Origin: Isosphaeraceae bacterium
GTDB lineage: Bacteria; Planctomycetota; Planctomycetia; Isosphaerales; Isosphaeraceae
Reading direction: 5' to 3'
Length of the DNA stretch: 64,000 nt
Assembly: GCA_026004735.1 (NCBI GenBank)
Contig: BPJS01000001.1
Location: 2,801,641-2,865,640 of the forward strand
The notes under the pieces are model-generated. The model was not told where the DNA came from. It saw only the letters and a program-made list of their open reading frames with translations, and searched no databases. Numbering within the stretch: position 1 is the first letter of the stretch; every line of letters begins with the position of its first letter. A program made the position numbers and the translations under genes. This document shows, one piece after another, positions 10,238 to 19,437 of this stretch.

Positions 10238-11698
10238 ATGACAGCCCCCCTGTTTCCGTGCGGTCACACCTCGCGCCGTGAGTTCGTCTGGCAAATGGGC
10301 GGCGGCTTCGCGGGGCTGGCCTTGACGGCGTTGCTCGATGCCGATGGCTTCTTCACCCGGCACGCCCAGGCTGGAACCGACCGAGTCGCCAATCCGCTGG
10401 CCGCCAAACCGGCCCATTTTGCGGCCCGAGCCAGAAGCGTCATTTTTTTGATGATGAACGGCGGCCCCAGCCAGGTCGATACCTTCGACTACAAGCCGGC
10501 TCTGGCCAAGTATGCCGGCCAGCCGCTGCCGGAGGGCAAGACGTTCATCAACTCTGGCGGACGCAAGATCGGCTTTCTGACTCCCGCGTTTCGTCCGTTC
10601 CGGCCCGGTGGGCAGAGCGGTCTGCTGATCTCCGACTTCTTCCCCCGGATCCGCGAACACGCCGATAAACTGGCGGTGATCCGTTCCTGCCACACCGATA
10701 GCCACGCCCACGGCTCGGCGCTGGTGGCCATGAACACTGGCAAGACGTTCATCGGCCGCCCCAGCCTGGGAAGCTGGGCGGTCTACGGCCTCGGCTCTGA
10801 AAACGAGGACCTTCCGGGATATGTCGTGATGCTCGACAAGCGCGGCGGGCCGATCAGCGGCCAGCCCAATTGGTCTAGCGGTTTTATGTCCGCCGCCTAC
10901 GCAGGGACCCTATTCCGCCCGACCGGCGACCCGATTCTCGACCTCCGTGGCCCCGCGGGTCAGGATGCCGCCCACCAGCGCGCCCAGCTCGACCTGCTGG
11001 CACGCCTCAACCAGGAACACCTCGACGCCCGCCCCGGTGGCCACGAACTGGCCGCGCGGATCGCTTCCTACGAGCTGGCGTACCGCATGCAGTCGGCCAC
11101 GCCCGAGGCTGTCGATCTTTCCCAGGAGTCGGCTCGGACGCTTGAGGAATATGGGATCGGTCGCGAGCCGACCGACGAGTTCGGACGCAACTGCCTGATC
11201 GCCCGCCGGCTGGTCGAGCGTGGCGTCCGCTTCGTTCAGCTCTACAGCGGCGGCGGCCACCTAGAAGATACCTGGGACGCCCACGCCAGTATCGAGACCA
11301 ATCACGGTCGCCACGCCGCCGAGGTCGACCAACCGATCGCCGCGCTGCTGACTGACCTGGAGCGGCGCGGGCTGCTCGAGACCACCCTGGTGCTCTGGGG
11401 CGGCGAGTTCGGGCGGATGCCCTTCAGTGAAGGCAAGGGGGAACCGGGCCGCAACCACAATCCCTACGGATTCACGATGTGGCTGGCCGGCGGCGGCGTC
11501 CGAGGCGGGATCGCCTACGGCGAGACCGACGAGCTAGGCTTCGAGGCCGTCGTGGACAAGGTACACATCCACGACCTCCACGCCACGATCCTGGCCCTGA
11601 TCGGCCTCGACCACGAAAAGCTCACCTACTTCCACCAGGGCCGCGACGAGCGGCTTACCGACGTTTACGGCCGCGTGATCCGCGAAATCATTGCCTGA
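10238..11698 (+). CDS. DUF1501 family exported protein
   Basis: The 486-residue product begins with a twin-arginine-like signal (SRREFVWQMGGGFAGLALT, Arg13-Arg14 followed by a hydrophobic run), so it is probably exported folded by Tat. The body matches DUF1501, which has a sulfatase/alkaline-phosphatase-like fold: MMNGGPSQVDTFDYKP near the N-terminus and LWGGEFGRMPFSEG followed by GRNHNPYGFTMWLAGG near the C-terminus. It lies 102 nt downstream of the cytochrome/DUF1553 gene, the usual planctomycete pairing, and the two are probably expressed together. Biochemical activity of the family has not been established. Confidence 0.88.
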   Translation: MTAPLFPCGHTSRREFVWQMGGGFAGLALTALLDADGFFTRHAQAGTDRVANPLAAKPAHFAARARSVIFLMMNGGPSQVDTFDYKPALAKYAGQPLPEGKTFINSGGRKIGFLTPAFRPFRPGGQSGLLISDFFPRIREHADKLAVIRSCHTDSHAHGSALVAMNTGKTFIGRPSLGSWAVYGLGSENEDLPGYVVMLDKRGGPISGQPNWSSGFMSAAYAGTLFRPTGDPILDLRGPAGQDAAHQRAQLDLLARLNQEHLDARPGGHELAARIASYELAYRMQSATPEAVDLSQESARTLEEYGIGREPTDEFGRNCLIARRLVERGVRFVQLYSGGGHLEDTWDAHASIETNHGRHAAEVDQPIAALLTDLERRGLLETTLVLWGGEFGRMPFSEGKGEPGRNHNPYGFTMWLAGGGVRGGIAYGETDELGFEAVVDKVHIHDLHATILALIGLDHEKLTYFHQGRDERLTDVYGRVIREIIA

Positions 11699-11706
11699 GC
11701 CTGGGG

Positions 11707-11719
11707 ACGGCTCGGCCGT
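11707..11719. terminator. Short hairpin between convergent genes
   Basis: ACGGC-TCG-GCCGT forms a 5-bp stem followed by TTT in the 27-nt gap between the convergent DUF1501 and alcohol dehydrogenase genes. It may help terminate the plus-strand transcript, but the stem is short. Confidence 0.3.
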
Positions 11720-11725
11720 TTCCGT

Positions 11726-12877
11726 TCACCAGGCCTCCCGCAGCAGTTCTTCCAGCTCGGCGGTCGACGCTGGCCGAGGGTTGGTTCGCAAGCAGTGGTC
11801 GCGGGTGGCCCGTTCGGCGTATTGGCCGATGCGGGCGGCGTCGAGGCCATCGACCTCGCCGAGTCGCTTCGGCAGCGGAAGCCGGTTCAAAAGCAGCTCG
11901 TAAAGCACGATCAGATGGCCCGCCGAGTCGGCCGAACGGCCCAAGCCGAATTGCATGCCCAGATCGACCATCCGCGATTCGGCGGCCGGCCGGTTATAAC
12001 GCAAGGCATGGGGCAGGAGGATCGCGTTGAGCGTCCCATGGTGCACCCGTCCCTCGGCCCCCAGAGCGTGCGACAGCGCATGGACGATCCCCAGTCCCTT
12101 CTGGAGACTCATCCCACCCAGCAGTGAGCCCATCATCATCGCCCGCCGCGCTTCGGCATCCCGGCCATCGCGCACGCTCGACTCGAGACCTCGGGCAATG
12201 TAGCGCAACGCCTCCAGGGCGATGCCGTCGCAGGGCGGGTGGAACGTCGACGAAAGATAGCTTTCGGTGGCATGGGAGAGGGCATCCATGCCAGTCCCCG
12301 CGGTGAGACTCGGCGAGAGGTCGCGGGTCAGCTCGGGGTCGCAGATGGCCACGTTGGGAATCAGGTAGGGACTGAGGATGGCCGATTTACGCCCCGTCTG
12401 GGGCAACTGAATCAGCGCCGCCCGCCCGACTTCGCTGCCCGTCCCGGCGGTTGTCGGGATGGCCAGCATGGGTGGCAGGTTGGCCGTGATGCGCCCCATG
12501 CCGCCCCGGGTGACGTCGTAATCGGCAAGCTCCCCCGGATGGGTGGCCAGCAGACGGATTGCCTTGGCTGCGTCGATGGGGCTGCCGCCGCCAAATCCGA
12601 TGACGCCGTCGCAGCCCCGTGCCCGAAAGAGCGCCAGGCCGGCCAGGCAATCCGCCTCGGTCGGGTTGGACTGGACGCCATCGAACAGAACGGCCTGCCG
12701 GACCCCCGCAAAGACTCGGTCAAACAGACCCGACTCGACCAGCCCCCGATCGGTCACCACCAACGGCCGCGCCACACCCGACCGGCTCAATTCCTCGCCG
12801 ACTTGACGCGCCACCCCATCACCGAACACCACTCGCGTCGGAAAGGTAAAAACCACTGGACCTTCCGGTAGCTGCAT
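11726..12877 (-). CDS. Iron-containing alcohol dehydrogenase (group III)
   Basis: The 383-residue protein is a typical Fe-ADH. The Rossmann-like half has IGFGGGSPIDAAKAIRLLA, the NAD(P)-binding GGGSPxDxAK motif. The TTAGTGSEV motif follows, and then the metal-binding half with MDALSHATESYLS and HALSHALGAEGRVHHG. Such enzymes reduce aldehydes or oxidise alcohols (lactaldehyde reductase, 1,3-propanediol dehydrogenase, maleylacetate reductase-like); the substrate is not decided. I start at 12877, where GAGGGGG precedes the ATG and the family N-terminus (FTFPTRVVFGDG) begins. A longer reading from 12997 has no homologous sequence. It converges on the DUF1501 gene. Confidence 0.9.
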   Translation of the reverse strand: MQLPEGPVVFTFPTRVVFGDGVARQVGEELSRSGVARPLVVTDRGLVESGLFDRVFAGVRQAVLFDGVQSNPTEADCLAGLALFRARGCDGVIGFGGGSPIDAAKAIRLLATHPGELADYDVTRGGMGRITANLPPMLAIPTTAGTGSEVGRAALIQLPQTGRKSAILSPYLIPNVAICDPELTRDLSPSLTAGTGMDALSHATESYLSSTFHPPCDGIALEALRYIARGLESSVRDGRDAEARRAMMMGSLLGGMSLQKGLGIVHALSHALGAEGRVHHGTLNAILLPHALRYNRPAAESRMVDLGMQFGLGRSADSAGHLIVLYELLLNRLPLPKRLGEVDGLDAARIGQYAERATRDHCLRTNPRPASTAELEELLREAW

Positions 12878-12983
12878 AACCCCCTCACAATCCCAACCCG
12901 AGAATCCCCGTTCCGCCGACAGCCTTCCCGAGGCGACCTGGCCCCACACCCAACCACCGGGACCCCATCGAGCGCTTTGACGA

Positions 12984-13316
12984 TCAACCGAGAGCATCCA
13001 CTTGTTCTAACAAGGCTTCCATCTCGGACGCGGCATGGTCATCGCCCCGGTCCCGCGCCCGCCGGACACCTTCGCTCAGCCAGCGTCGCGCCTCGCCGAA
13101 CTGGCCATCCTCCAGATACGACTGGCCTAACTGCTGATACGCGGCCACCTGACCCGCCGGATCGTCGGCGATCAGCTCGCGGAGCCGCTGCTGGCCCTCC
13201 TGCCGATCTCCCTCCCTCAAACACTGCAACGCCAAACCATAGCGAAGAAAGGCGTCGGTCGGGTCTGCGGCCAGACTGGCTTCTAGCGCTCGGCGCCTCG
13301 GCGACTTTTCGGCCAT
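12984..13316 (-). CDS. Small tetratricopeptide-repeat protein
   Basis: The 110-residue protein contains two to three TPR-like helix pairs: PTDAFLRYGLALQCLREGD, then AAYQQLGQSYLEDGQFGEA, then RRWLSEGVRRARDRGD. TPRs are protein-protein interaction scaffolds. No signal peptide is seen. The ATG at 13316 has GGAGG nine nt upstream; the much longer reading in the same frame is not protein-like before this point. It lies upstream of the alcohol dehydrogenase on the same strand. Partner and role are unknown. Confidence 0.75.
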   Translation of the reverse strand: MAEKSPRRRALEASLAADPTDAFLRYGLALQCLREGDRQEGQQRLRELIADDPAGQVAAYQQLGQSYLEDGQFGEARRWLSEGVRRARDRGDDHAASEMEALLEQVDALG

Positions 13317-13587
13317 CCTACGGATCCTCCAACCTAAACACATTTTAGGCGCGTGCCCCCGCCACGATCCCGGCCCCACCGGAAACGCCATCGCGAGGTC
13401 AAACTGGGCAAAGTTTGAGGAAGTTCGGGATGATCGGGCAAGCTGGGTGACTTTAGGCGTTGTCGTTTGAAGCCATCCGAACGGCCGCGCCGATCCCCGA
13501 AAAGCAGAGGATCGAGGGGCCTTGTTGCCTCGACGGCCAATGCACGCAGTACGGCCACGCGGCGCGATTCGGACAGGAGACGTCCTG

Positions 13588-15024
13588 ATGAGCGGTGACG
13601 CGACCTGGGAGCAGGGTCGGGCGGTTCGGTGGGCCGTTGGGGTGTGGGTGGTGCTGGCGCTGGGGGCGGTCGGGCTTCGATCGGCCGGAGCCGGCCAGTC
13701 CGAGCGTCGCACGCCAGTCGTGCTGGCGATCCAGAAGGTCCAGCCTAGCGTGGTGAGCATCTCGAGCGAGAAACGATCCAGCTCGACCACCCGCTGGCCC
13801 TTCTCACCGGAAGAATCGCAACGCCCGCGCGTCAGCGGTATGGGCACGGGAGTCATTCTCGATCACCGCGGCTACATCCTGACCAACCAGCACGTCGTCG
13901 ACAAGGTTCAGGGCGTGGAAGTGCAGTTGGCTGACGGATCGGTCTATCCGGCCGTCGTGCTCCAGCAAGACCCGGTCCTCGATATTGCCATCCTGAAGAT
14001 CGAGGCCGGCCGGCCGCTTCAGCCGGTCGCGCTGGGCAGCTCGGCCGACTTGATGGTCGGCGAGACCGTCATTTCCATCGGCAACGCCTTTGGCTATGAG
14101 AACACGACGTCCGTCGGGGTGATCTCGGCGTTGAATCGAAACGTGACGCTGTCCGACGATCAGGTTTACCGCAACCTGATTCAGACCGACGCCAGCATCA
14201 ATCCGGGCAATTCTGGAGGACCCTTAATCAATATCGACGGCGAGGTGATTGGGATCAACGTCGCGGTCCGAGCCGGAGCGCAGGGAATCGGCTTCGCGCT
14301 GCCGATCGACGACGTCAAGCGCGTCGCCACCGAGATGATGTCCACGCGGCGGCTGGCCGCGACCTGGCATGGTGTCGTGGCCAGCGAGCTGGTTCGGCCC
14401 GACGGCCGCGCGGTGCTGATCCAGGAGGTTGTTCCCAATAGCCCGGCCCAGGCGGCTGGACTCCGTCGCGGGGACCAGTTGATCCAGGTGGGTGACCTGC
14501 CTGTGACCACGCCGATCGACCTGGAACGTGGCTTGCTCGACGTCCGGCCGGGTCAGACCGCCCAGATCTTGATCCGCCGCAACGGCCAGGATCTGGCCGT
14601 CGCGTTGGAACCTCAGCCGCTGTCCCGGTCGGCTCTGGTCGCCCAAGCCGCGGCAACCGCGCCGATGCCGACCGAGGATCGGCTCTGGCGTCAACTGGGC
14701 CTGAAGCTGGTCCCGGTCTCGCGGGACTATGTGCGTGTGGTCTCAAGCACTTTCCGGGGTGGGCTTTACGTTCAAGCGGTTCAGCCTAATAGCCCGGCGG
14801 ACCGTGCCCGGATTCAGAAGGGCGATATTCTCGTCGGGATGAACTCCGGCGATCGGGACTGGGAGACCATCAAGCCCGACAACCTGATCTTCATCCTCAA
14901 CCAGGCCGAGTCGGTGCGTGCCGAGGCGCTGGTCTATTACGCCGTCCGTAAGAACGAATTTCTCCAGGGCCGGATCGTCCTGAGCGACCCCCAGCAAGCC
15001 CATGCGGCCGGCTTGAGGCGTTGA
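13588..15024 (+). CDS. HtrA/DegP-type trypsin-like protease with PDZ domains
   Basis: The 478-residue protein has a single N-terminal membrane anchor or signal (residues about 14-30) and a trypsin-like domain with His102 (TNQHVVD), Asp132 (LDIAILK) and Ser209 (NPGNSGGPL). A PDZ domain follows (GVVASELVR to about residue 345), then a second PDZ-like domain near the C-terminus (GGLYVQAVQPNSPADRARIQKGD). This is the HtrA/DegQ layout of envelope quality-control proteases. It should act in the periplasm on misfolded proteins. The start at 13588 is preceded by AGGAG with 8-nt spacing; an upstream in-frame ATG at 13522 lacks homologous sequence. Confidence 0.92.
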   Translation: MSGDATWEQGRAVRWAVGVWVVLALGAVGLRSAGAGQSERRTPVVLAIQKVQPSVVSISSEKRSSSTTRWPFSPEESQRPRVSGMGTGVILDHRGYILTNQHVVDKVQGVEVQLADGSVYPAVVLQQDPVLDIAILKIEAGRPLQPVALGSSADLMVGETVISIGNAFGYENTTSVGVISALNRNVTLSDDQVYRNLIQTDASINPGNSGGPLINIDGEVIGINVAVRAGAQGIGFALPIDDVKRVATEMMSTRRLAATWHGVVASELVRPDGRAVLIQEVVPNSPAQAAGLRRGDQLIQVGDLPVTTPIDLERGLLDVRPGQTAQILIRRNGQDLAVALEPQPLSRSALVAQAAATAPMPTEDRLWRQLGLKLVPVSRDYVRVVSSTFRGGLYVQAVQPNSPADRARIQKGDILVGMNSGDRDWETIKPDNLIFILNQAESVRAEALVYYAVRKNEFLQGRIVLSDPQQAHAAGLRR

Positions 15025-15189
15025 TCGATCGGAATCGGGCAGGCTGCCGCTGCGCGGGTGGCTGAGCCGGGCCGAGAAGGGGTGAGGCGAGCCAACCGCG
15101 CCGGTGGATGGTGCGATGCGCGCCAGGCCGCCGATGGAAGCGTCTCGGTCGACTGGTTCGGGTGGCTTAGGCTGCGTATGCTCAAGGGC

Positions 15190-16347
15190 ATGCGTCTGCT
15201 TGTGGCGCCGGACAAGTTTCGAGGAAGTCTCTCGGCGGCGGCGGCGGCCGCGGCCATCGCCAGCGGGGTTCGACGCGCAGTCCCCGCCGCCCAGATCGAC
15301 ATCCTGCCGTTGGCTGATGGCGGCGAGGGGACGGTCGAGGCGCTGGTCGCGGCGTTGGGGGGCAGGCTGCAAGAAACGACCGTCACCGGCCCGCGCGGTG
15401 CCCCGGTCCGCGCGTCGTGGGCTGTACTGGACCGCCAGCGGACGGCGGTCATCGAGATGGCGGCGGCCTCGGGACTCGCGTTGCTGCCGCCCGAGCGGCG
15501 CGACCCGTTTCTGACAACGACCCGCGGCACGGGCGAACTGCTGCGTGCGGCGCTTGACGCGGGTCTGGAGCGGGTGATCCTGGGGATCGGCGGCTCGGCC
15601 ACCAACGACGGTGGAACCGGCATGGCCCGCGCGCTCGGCTACCGGTTTCTGGACGCCGACGGGCGGGAGCTGCCCGAGGGCGGAGGAGCGTTGGAACGTC
15701 TCGACCGGATCGACGCCTCGGGCCGCGATCCCCGGCTCGACTCGGTCCGGATCGAGGTCGCCTGCGACGTTGACAATCCCTTGACGGGCGTTCGGGGCGC
15801 GGCGGCCGTTTTTGGGCCGCAGAAGTTCGACCCGGCCGAGCCGCCGACCCGGGAGCAGATAGCCCGTCTGGATGCGGGGCTGGCCCGACTGGCCGAGGTG
15901 ATCCACCGCGACCTGGGCGTCGACGTGGCGGGGCTGCCGGGAGCCGGGGCTGCGGGGGGCCTGGGGGCGGGACTGGTCGCATTTGCGGGCGGGGTCCTTC
16001 GGCCTGGGTTTTCGATCGTGGCCGAGGCGGTTGGGCTCGTTGATCGGCTTGAGGCGGTGGATCTTTGCCTGACTGGCGAGGGTGCGATCGATGCGTCGTC
16101 GGTGGGCGGGAAGACGGCCGTCGGCGTCGCGCGGGCGGCCCGGGCCCAGGGCGTTCCATGCCTGGCGTTGTGCGGCACGGTCGGGCGGGGGGCCCGGTCG
16201 GTCCTCGAGGAGGGCGTCGCGGCCTATTTTTCCCTGTGCAACCGCCCAATGACGCTGGATGTAGCCCGATCCGACGCGGCTGGCCTTCTGGCCGAGGTCG
16301 CCGAGCAAGCCGTGCGTGCGTTTCTGGCGGGGAGATCGGGATCATGA
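15190..16347 (+). CDS. Glycerate 2-kinase (GlxK/GarK family)
   Basis: The protein of about 385 residues begins MRLLVAPDKFRGSLSA, the typical start of the GarK/GlxK glycerate kinase family. It continues with LPLADGGEGTVEAL, GIGGSATNDGGTGMARALGY and CLTGEGAIDASSVGGKTAVG, all signature blocks. The enzyme phosphorylates D-glycerate with ATP, feeding glyoxylate or serine-derived carbon into glycolysis. An upstream ATG at 15178 is the alternative start. The stop overlaps the thiL start by ATGA, so the two genes are translationally coupled. Confidence 0.92.
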   Translation: MRLLVAPDKFRGSLSAAAAAAAIASGVRRAVPAAQIDILPLADGGEGTVEALVAALGGRLQETTVTGPRGAPVRASWAVLDRQRTAVIEMAAASGLALLPPERRDPFLTTTRGTGELLRAALDAGLERVILGIGGSATNDGGTGMARALGYRFLDADGRELPEGGGALERLDRIDASGRDPRLDSVRIEVACDVDNPLTGVRGAAAVFGPQKFDPAEPPTREQIARLDAGLARLAEVIHRDLGVDVAGLPGAGAAGGLGAGLVAFAGGVLRPGFSIVAEAVGLVDRLEAVDLCLTGEGAIDASSVGGKTAVGVARAARAQGVPCLALCGTVGRGARSVLEEGVAAYFSLCNRPMTLDVARSDAAGLLAEVAEQAVRAFLAGRSGS

Positions 16348-17315
16348 GCGGCGGCGAGTTCGATTTGATCGCGTGGATCCGGCAGCACTCGACACCGGCG
16401 GGGATCGTGCGAGTCGGCATCGGCGACGACTGCGCTGTGCTCGCCCCGGAGGGACCGGGAGAATTGCTGGTCACGACCGACATGCTGCTCGACGGCCGGC
16501 ACTTTCGCCTCGCCGAGCACGACCCAGCCGATATCGCCCGCAAGGCCTTGCTGGTCAACCTGTCCGATCTGGCGGCGATGGCCGGGATTCCGCAGGCGGC
16601 GGTGGTCGCGGTGGCCTTGCCCATCGACGCTCCCGGAGGTCCGCAGCGACTCGGGCGCGCTCTGCATGCCGCGCTGGCCCAGGCTGCTTCCGAGTATTCC
16701 GTCGTGCTGGCCGGCGGCGACACCAATGCCTGGCGCGGTCCGCTGGTTCTGAGTGTGACGCTGATCGGCCAGGCAACGCCGCCGGGACCCGTGCTCCGGG
16801 CCGGCGCGCGGCCAGGCGACGTCCTCTTCGTGACGGGATCGTTGGGCGGCAGCCTGTTGGGACGCCACCTCCGCCCCAGCCCGCGGGTTGCGGAGGGCGT
16901 CGCGCTTCGTCGGGAGCTAGGCGTTCAGCTCCACGCCATGATCGACATCTCGGACGGTCTAGCGGTCGATCTGGGCCACATTCTGGCCGAGAGCGGCGGC
17001 TTGGGGGCGACCCTGGAGGCCGAGGCGATCCCGACCCACCGCGACGCCGTCGCGCTTGGGGCCGAGGATGGCCGCAGCCCGCTCGAACACGCCTTGCACG
17101 ACGGCGAGGACTTCGAGCTTTGTCTGGCGGTCGAGGCGGCGGCCGCCGATCGCCTCGCCGACGGCCTCTTCGCCGATCGAAGCCTGGCCCTTCATCGGAT
17201 TGGCACCGTCGAAGCTGAGCCAGGGCTTCGGCTGCGTCACGGCGATGGTCGCGTCGAGGTGATCGAGCCGCTTGGCTTCGATCACTTCCGCCCGACGCCG
17301 GGGGTGTCGCCGTGA
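16344..17315 (+). CDS. thiL: Thiamine-monophosphate kinase
   Basis: The 323-residue protein matches ThiL, which phosphorylates thiamine monophosphate to the active cofactor thiamine diphosphate. The ATP/metal motifs are visible: GIGDDCAV at 25-32, TTDMLLDGRHF at 44-54, NLSDLAAMAG at 72-81 and AGGDT at 123-127, with DISDGLAVDLGHI in the C-terminal half. Its ATG overlaps the preceding stop (ATGA) and GGGGAG lies 9 nt upstream. The gene overlaps tsaE by GTGA at its end, so three unrelated housekeeping genes form one tightly coupled operon. Confidence 0.95.
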   Translation: MSGGEFDLIAWIRQHSTPAGIVRVGIGDDCAVLAPEGPGELLVTTDMLLDGRHFRLAEHDPADIARKALLVNLSDLAAMAGIPQAAVVAVALPIDAPGGPQRLGRALHAALAQAASEYSVVLAGGDTNAWRGPLVLSVTLIGQATPPGPVLRAGARPGDVLFVTGSLGGSLLGRHLRPSPRVAEGVALRRELGVQLHAMIDISDGLAVDLGHILAESGGLGATLEAEAIPTHRDAVALGAEDGRSPLEHALHDGEDFELCLAVEAAAADRLADGLFADRSLALHRIGTVEAEPGLRLRHGDGRVEVIEPLGFDHFRPTPGVSP

Positions 17316-17815
17316 TCGTTCGAGCCGCCCCGGACGGGCTCGTCATCGAACTCGCCGACGAAGCCGACACCGAGCGGCTAGGACACGCTCTGGCCGGTCT
17401 GGCTACATCCGGGACCGTGATCGCCCTAGTCGGACCGCTCGGAGCGGGAAAGACCCGCCTGGTCCGAGCCTTCGCCGAGGCCCGGGGCGTCGATCCCCGC
17501 GCTATTTCCAGTCCGACCTTCGTGCTCCACCACGTCTACGAAGGTCAGACGTCGCTGATCCACCATTTTGACGCTTATCGGTTGACGGGTCCTGGGGAGT
17601 TTGAAGCGATCGGGGGCCTCGATCAGGTGGACGACGACGCCCTCTGCCTGATCGAGTGGGCAGACCGGGTGGCGGAGCAAATTCCGGCGGGTGCATGGTG
17701 GATTGAGCTGAGCCCCGATCCGGCCGATCCCGGATCGCGCCGTGCTCGTCTCCGACTGCCGGCGGCGACCGCTAGCCAGTTACGCATCGGCCTGGAATCG
17801 CCGTCGTTCGGCTGA
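17312..17815 (+). CDS. tsaE: tRNA threonylcarbamoyladenosine biosynthesis ATPase TsaE
   Basis: The 167-residue protein has the TsaE features: Walker A GPLGAGKT at 41-48, SSPTF at 66-70, HHFDAYRL at 84-91 and IEWADR at 114-119. TsaE is the ATPase of the TsaB-TsaD-TsaE complex, which transfers threonylcarbamoyl to A37 of ANN-decoding tRNAs. It starts with GTG overlapping the thiL stop (GTGA), so translation is coupled. tsaB and tsaD are not in the window. Confidence 0.95.
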   Translation: MIVRAAPDGLVIELADEADTERLGHALAGLATSGTVIALVGPLGAGKTRLVRAFAEARGVDPRAISSPTFVLHHVYEGQTSLIHHFDAYRLTGPGEFEAIGGLDQVDDDALCLIEWADRVAEQIPAGAWWIELSPDPADPGSRRARLRLPAATASQLRIGLESPSFG

Positions 17816-17874
17816 CACTGGGAAGCGCCGGCCGTTGCGGGGACTGCGACCTAGACTCCCCCCGGAGGACCACC

Positions 17875-17894
17875 GGCAAGGGTGGAGCCTTGCC
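17875..17894 (+). terminator. Perfect 7-bp hairpin between tsaE and the ATPase gene
   Basis: GGCAAGG-GTGGAG-CCTTGCC is a perfect 7-bp stem with a 6-nt loop, 27 nt before the next start codon. No U-tract follows, so it may be an attenuating or 5'-UTR structure rather than a true intrinsic terminator. Confidence 0.35.
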
Positions 17895-17921
17895 CGTTCC
17901 CGTACGGAGTGCAGGATCACG

Positions 17922-19241
17922 ATGAGCGCCCTGCTCGAATCTCCAACCCAGCCCGCGGCCGCTGCTGGTGCAGTCGGTCCGGCTCCCTACCGCCCCCAGC
18001 CGGCTACCAGTTTCGAGTCGGCGGGTTTAAGCCCGGTTCAGGTCGAGGCACTGGTTCTCAAGTACTTGCTGGGGGTGGGCAGCGCCAGCGGGCGTCAGAT
18101 CGCCGATGAACTCGGCATGCCCTTTGCGCCGTTTCCCGAATTTTTGCGCCATTTGCGGAATCAGCAGGCGGTGACGTTTTCCAACACCGCGGCTGCGGGC
18201 GATTTTGTCTATCAACTGACCGACACCGGCCGGGAACGGGCCCGCAAGTATCAGGAGGAGTGCGCCTATGTGGGCACGGCGCCGGTCCCCTTCGCCGATT
18301 ACGTCAACGCGGTCCTGGCTCAGTCGATCACCCACGAACATCCGCAAGAGGCCGACCTCCGGCGGGCGTTTTCCGACCTGTTGATCTCCGAAGCGATGTT
18401 CGCCACCCTCGGTCCGGCGATCAACTCCGGCCGGGGACTGTTTCTCTATGGCTACCCGGGTAACGGAAAAACCTCAATCGCCGAACGCATCACCCAATGC
18501 TTCGGCACCACAGTCTGGATCCCCCGCACGCTGCTGGCCGAAGGCCAGATCGTCAAACTCTACGACCCGGCCAACCACGAGGCGATCCGCCCACGCCGTG
18601 GCGGTCTGCTCCGCCAGGACGATCAGGACGATCGCTGGGTCGAGATCAAGCGGCCCACGATCGTCGCCGGTGGCGAGCTGACTATGGAAAGCCTGGAGAT
18701 CCGCTACGATCCGACAACCCACGTCAGCGAGGCGCCGCTTCAGATGAAAAGCAACAACGGCACGTTCCTGATCGACGACTTCGGGCGGCAACGGATGCAG
18801 CCTCAGGAACTGCTCAATCGCTGGATCGTCCCGCTGGAGAAGCGTCACGATTACCTGTCGCTGCCCAACGGCAAGAAAATCCGCGTGCCGTTTGATCAAC
18901 TCATCATCTTCTCAACCAATTTGGAGCCTAAGCAACTGGTCGACGAAGCGTTCCTGCGGCGGATTCCCTATAAGATTCAGGCAGCCGATCCGACCGAGCC
19001 GATGTTTCGCCAGATGTTTGAGCGGATTGCCCCCCGGCTGGGTTTTGAGCGGTTCGAGCCGGCCGCGATCGACTACTTGATCGACAAGCATTACCACTCG
19101 GTCGGCCGCCGGTTCCGCGCCTGCCATCCGCGGGATCTGCTGCTCCAGGTCAAGAACTATTGCACCTACCACGGGCTGCCGCTGGAGCTCAAACCCGAGT
19201 ATCTCGACTTCGCCGTGGGGAATTACTTCACCGTGATGTAG
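17922..19241 (+). CDS. AAA+ ATPase with N-terminal winged-helix-like region
   Basis: The 439-residue protein has an N-terminal part (about 35-115) that looks like a winged helix (LSPVQVEALVLKYLL, ASGRQIADELGMP, YQLTDTGRERA). An AAA+ domain follows: Walker A GYPGNGKTS at 177-185, Walker B FLIDDFG at 282-288, sensor STN at 331-333 and arginines in FLRRIPYK near 345-351. Proteins of this layout are widespread in planctomycetes but lack a firmly known role as far as I know. An ATP-dependent remodelling function is inferred only from the fold. The start at 17922 follows tsaE after 106 nt that include a hairpin. Confidence 0.8.
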   Translation: MSALLESPTQPAAAAGAVGPAPYRPQPATSFESAGLSPVQVEALVLKYLLGVGSASGRQIADELGMPFAPFPEFLRHLRNQQAVTFSNTAAAGDFVYQLTDTGRERARKYQEECAYVGTAPVPFADYVNAVLAQSITHEHPQEADLRRAFSDLLISEAMFATLGPAINSGRGLFLYGYPGNGKTSIAERITQCFGTTVWIPRTLLAEGQIVKLYDPANHEAIRPRRGGLLRQDDQDDRWVEIKRPTIVAGGELTMESLEIRYDPTTHVSEAPLQMKSNNGTFLIDDFGRQRMQPQELLNRWIVPLEKRHDYLSLPNGKKIRVPFDQLIIFSTNLEPKQLVDEAFLRRIPYKIQAADPTEPMFRQMFERIAPRLGFERFEPAAIDYLIDKHYHSVGRRFRACHPRDLLLQVKNYCTYHGLPLELKPEYLDFAVGNYFTVM

Positions 19242-19437
19242 CCGGCGGGGCAGAGTGGGGGCGGTGGTGCCGAGCTGGGCCGTTTGAGGAGAGGTTAGGG
19301 GCCTCTGGGGTATTCCAGGGGACGGCGGGCGTGTGGGCCCTTGCCCGGTGGGTTCCTGGCTGTCGATGATGGACGAGAGCAACGCCGGGTTGACGCCCGG
19401 TCGGCTTAGGAATGCGTGCCCCGAGGCTCTGCCGACC

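Noticed and set aside
14743-16726. Two long minus-strand frames opposite glycerate kinase and thiL
   Set aside because: Proline/arginine-rich shadow frames; the opposite strand carries well-conserved enzymes.
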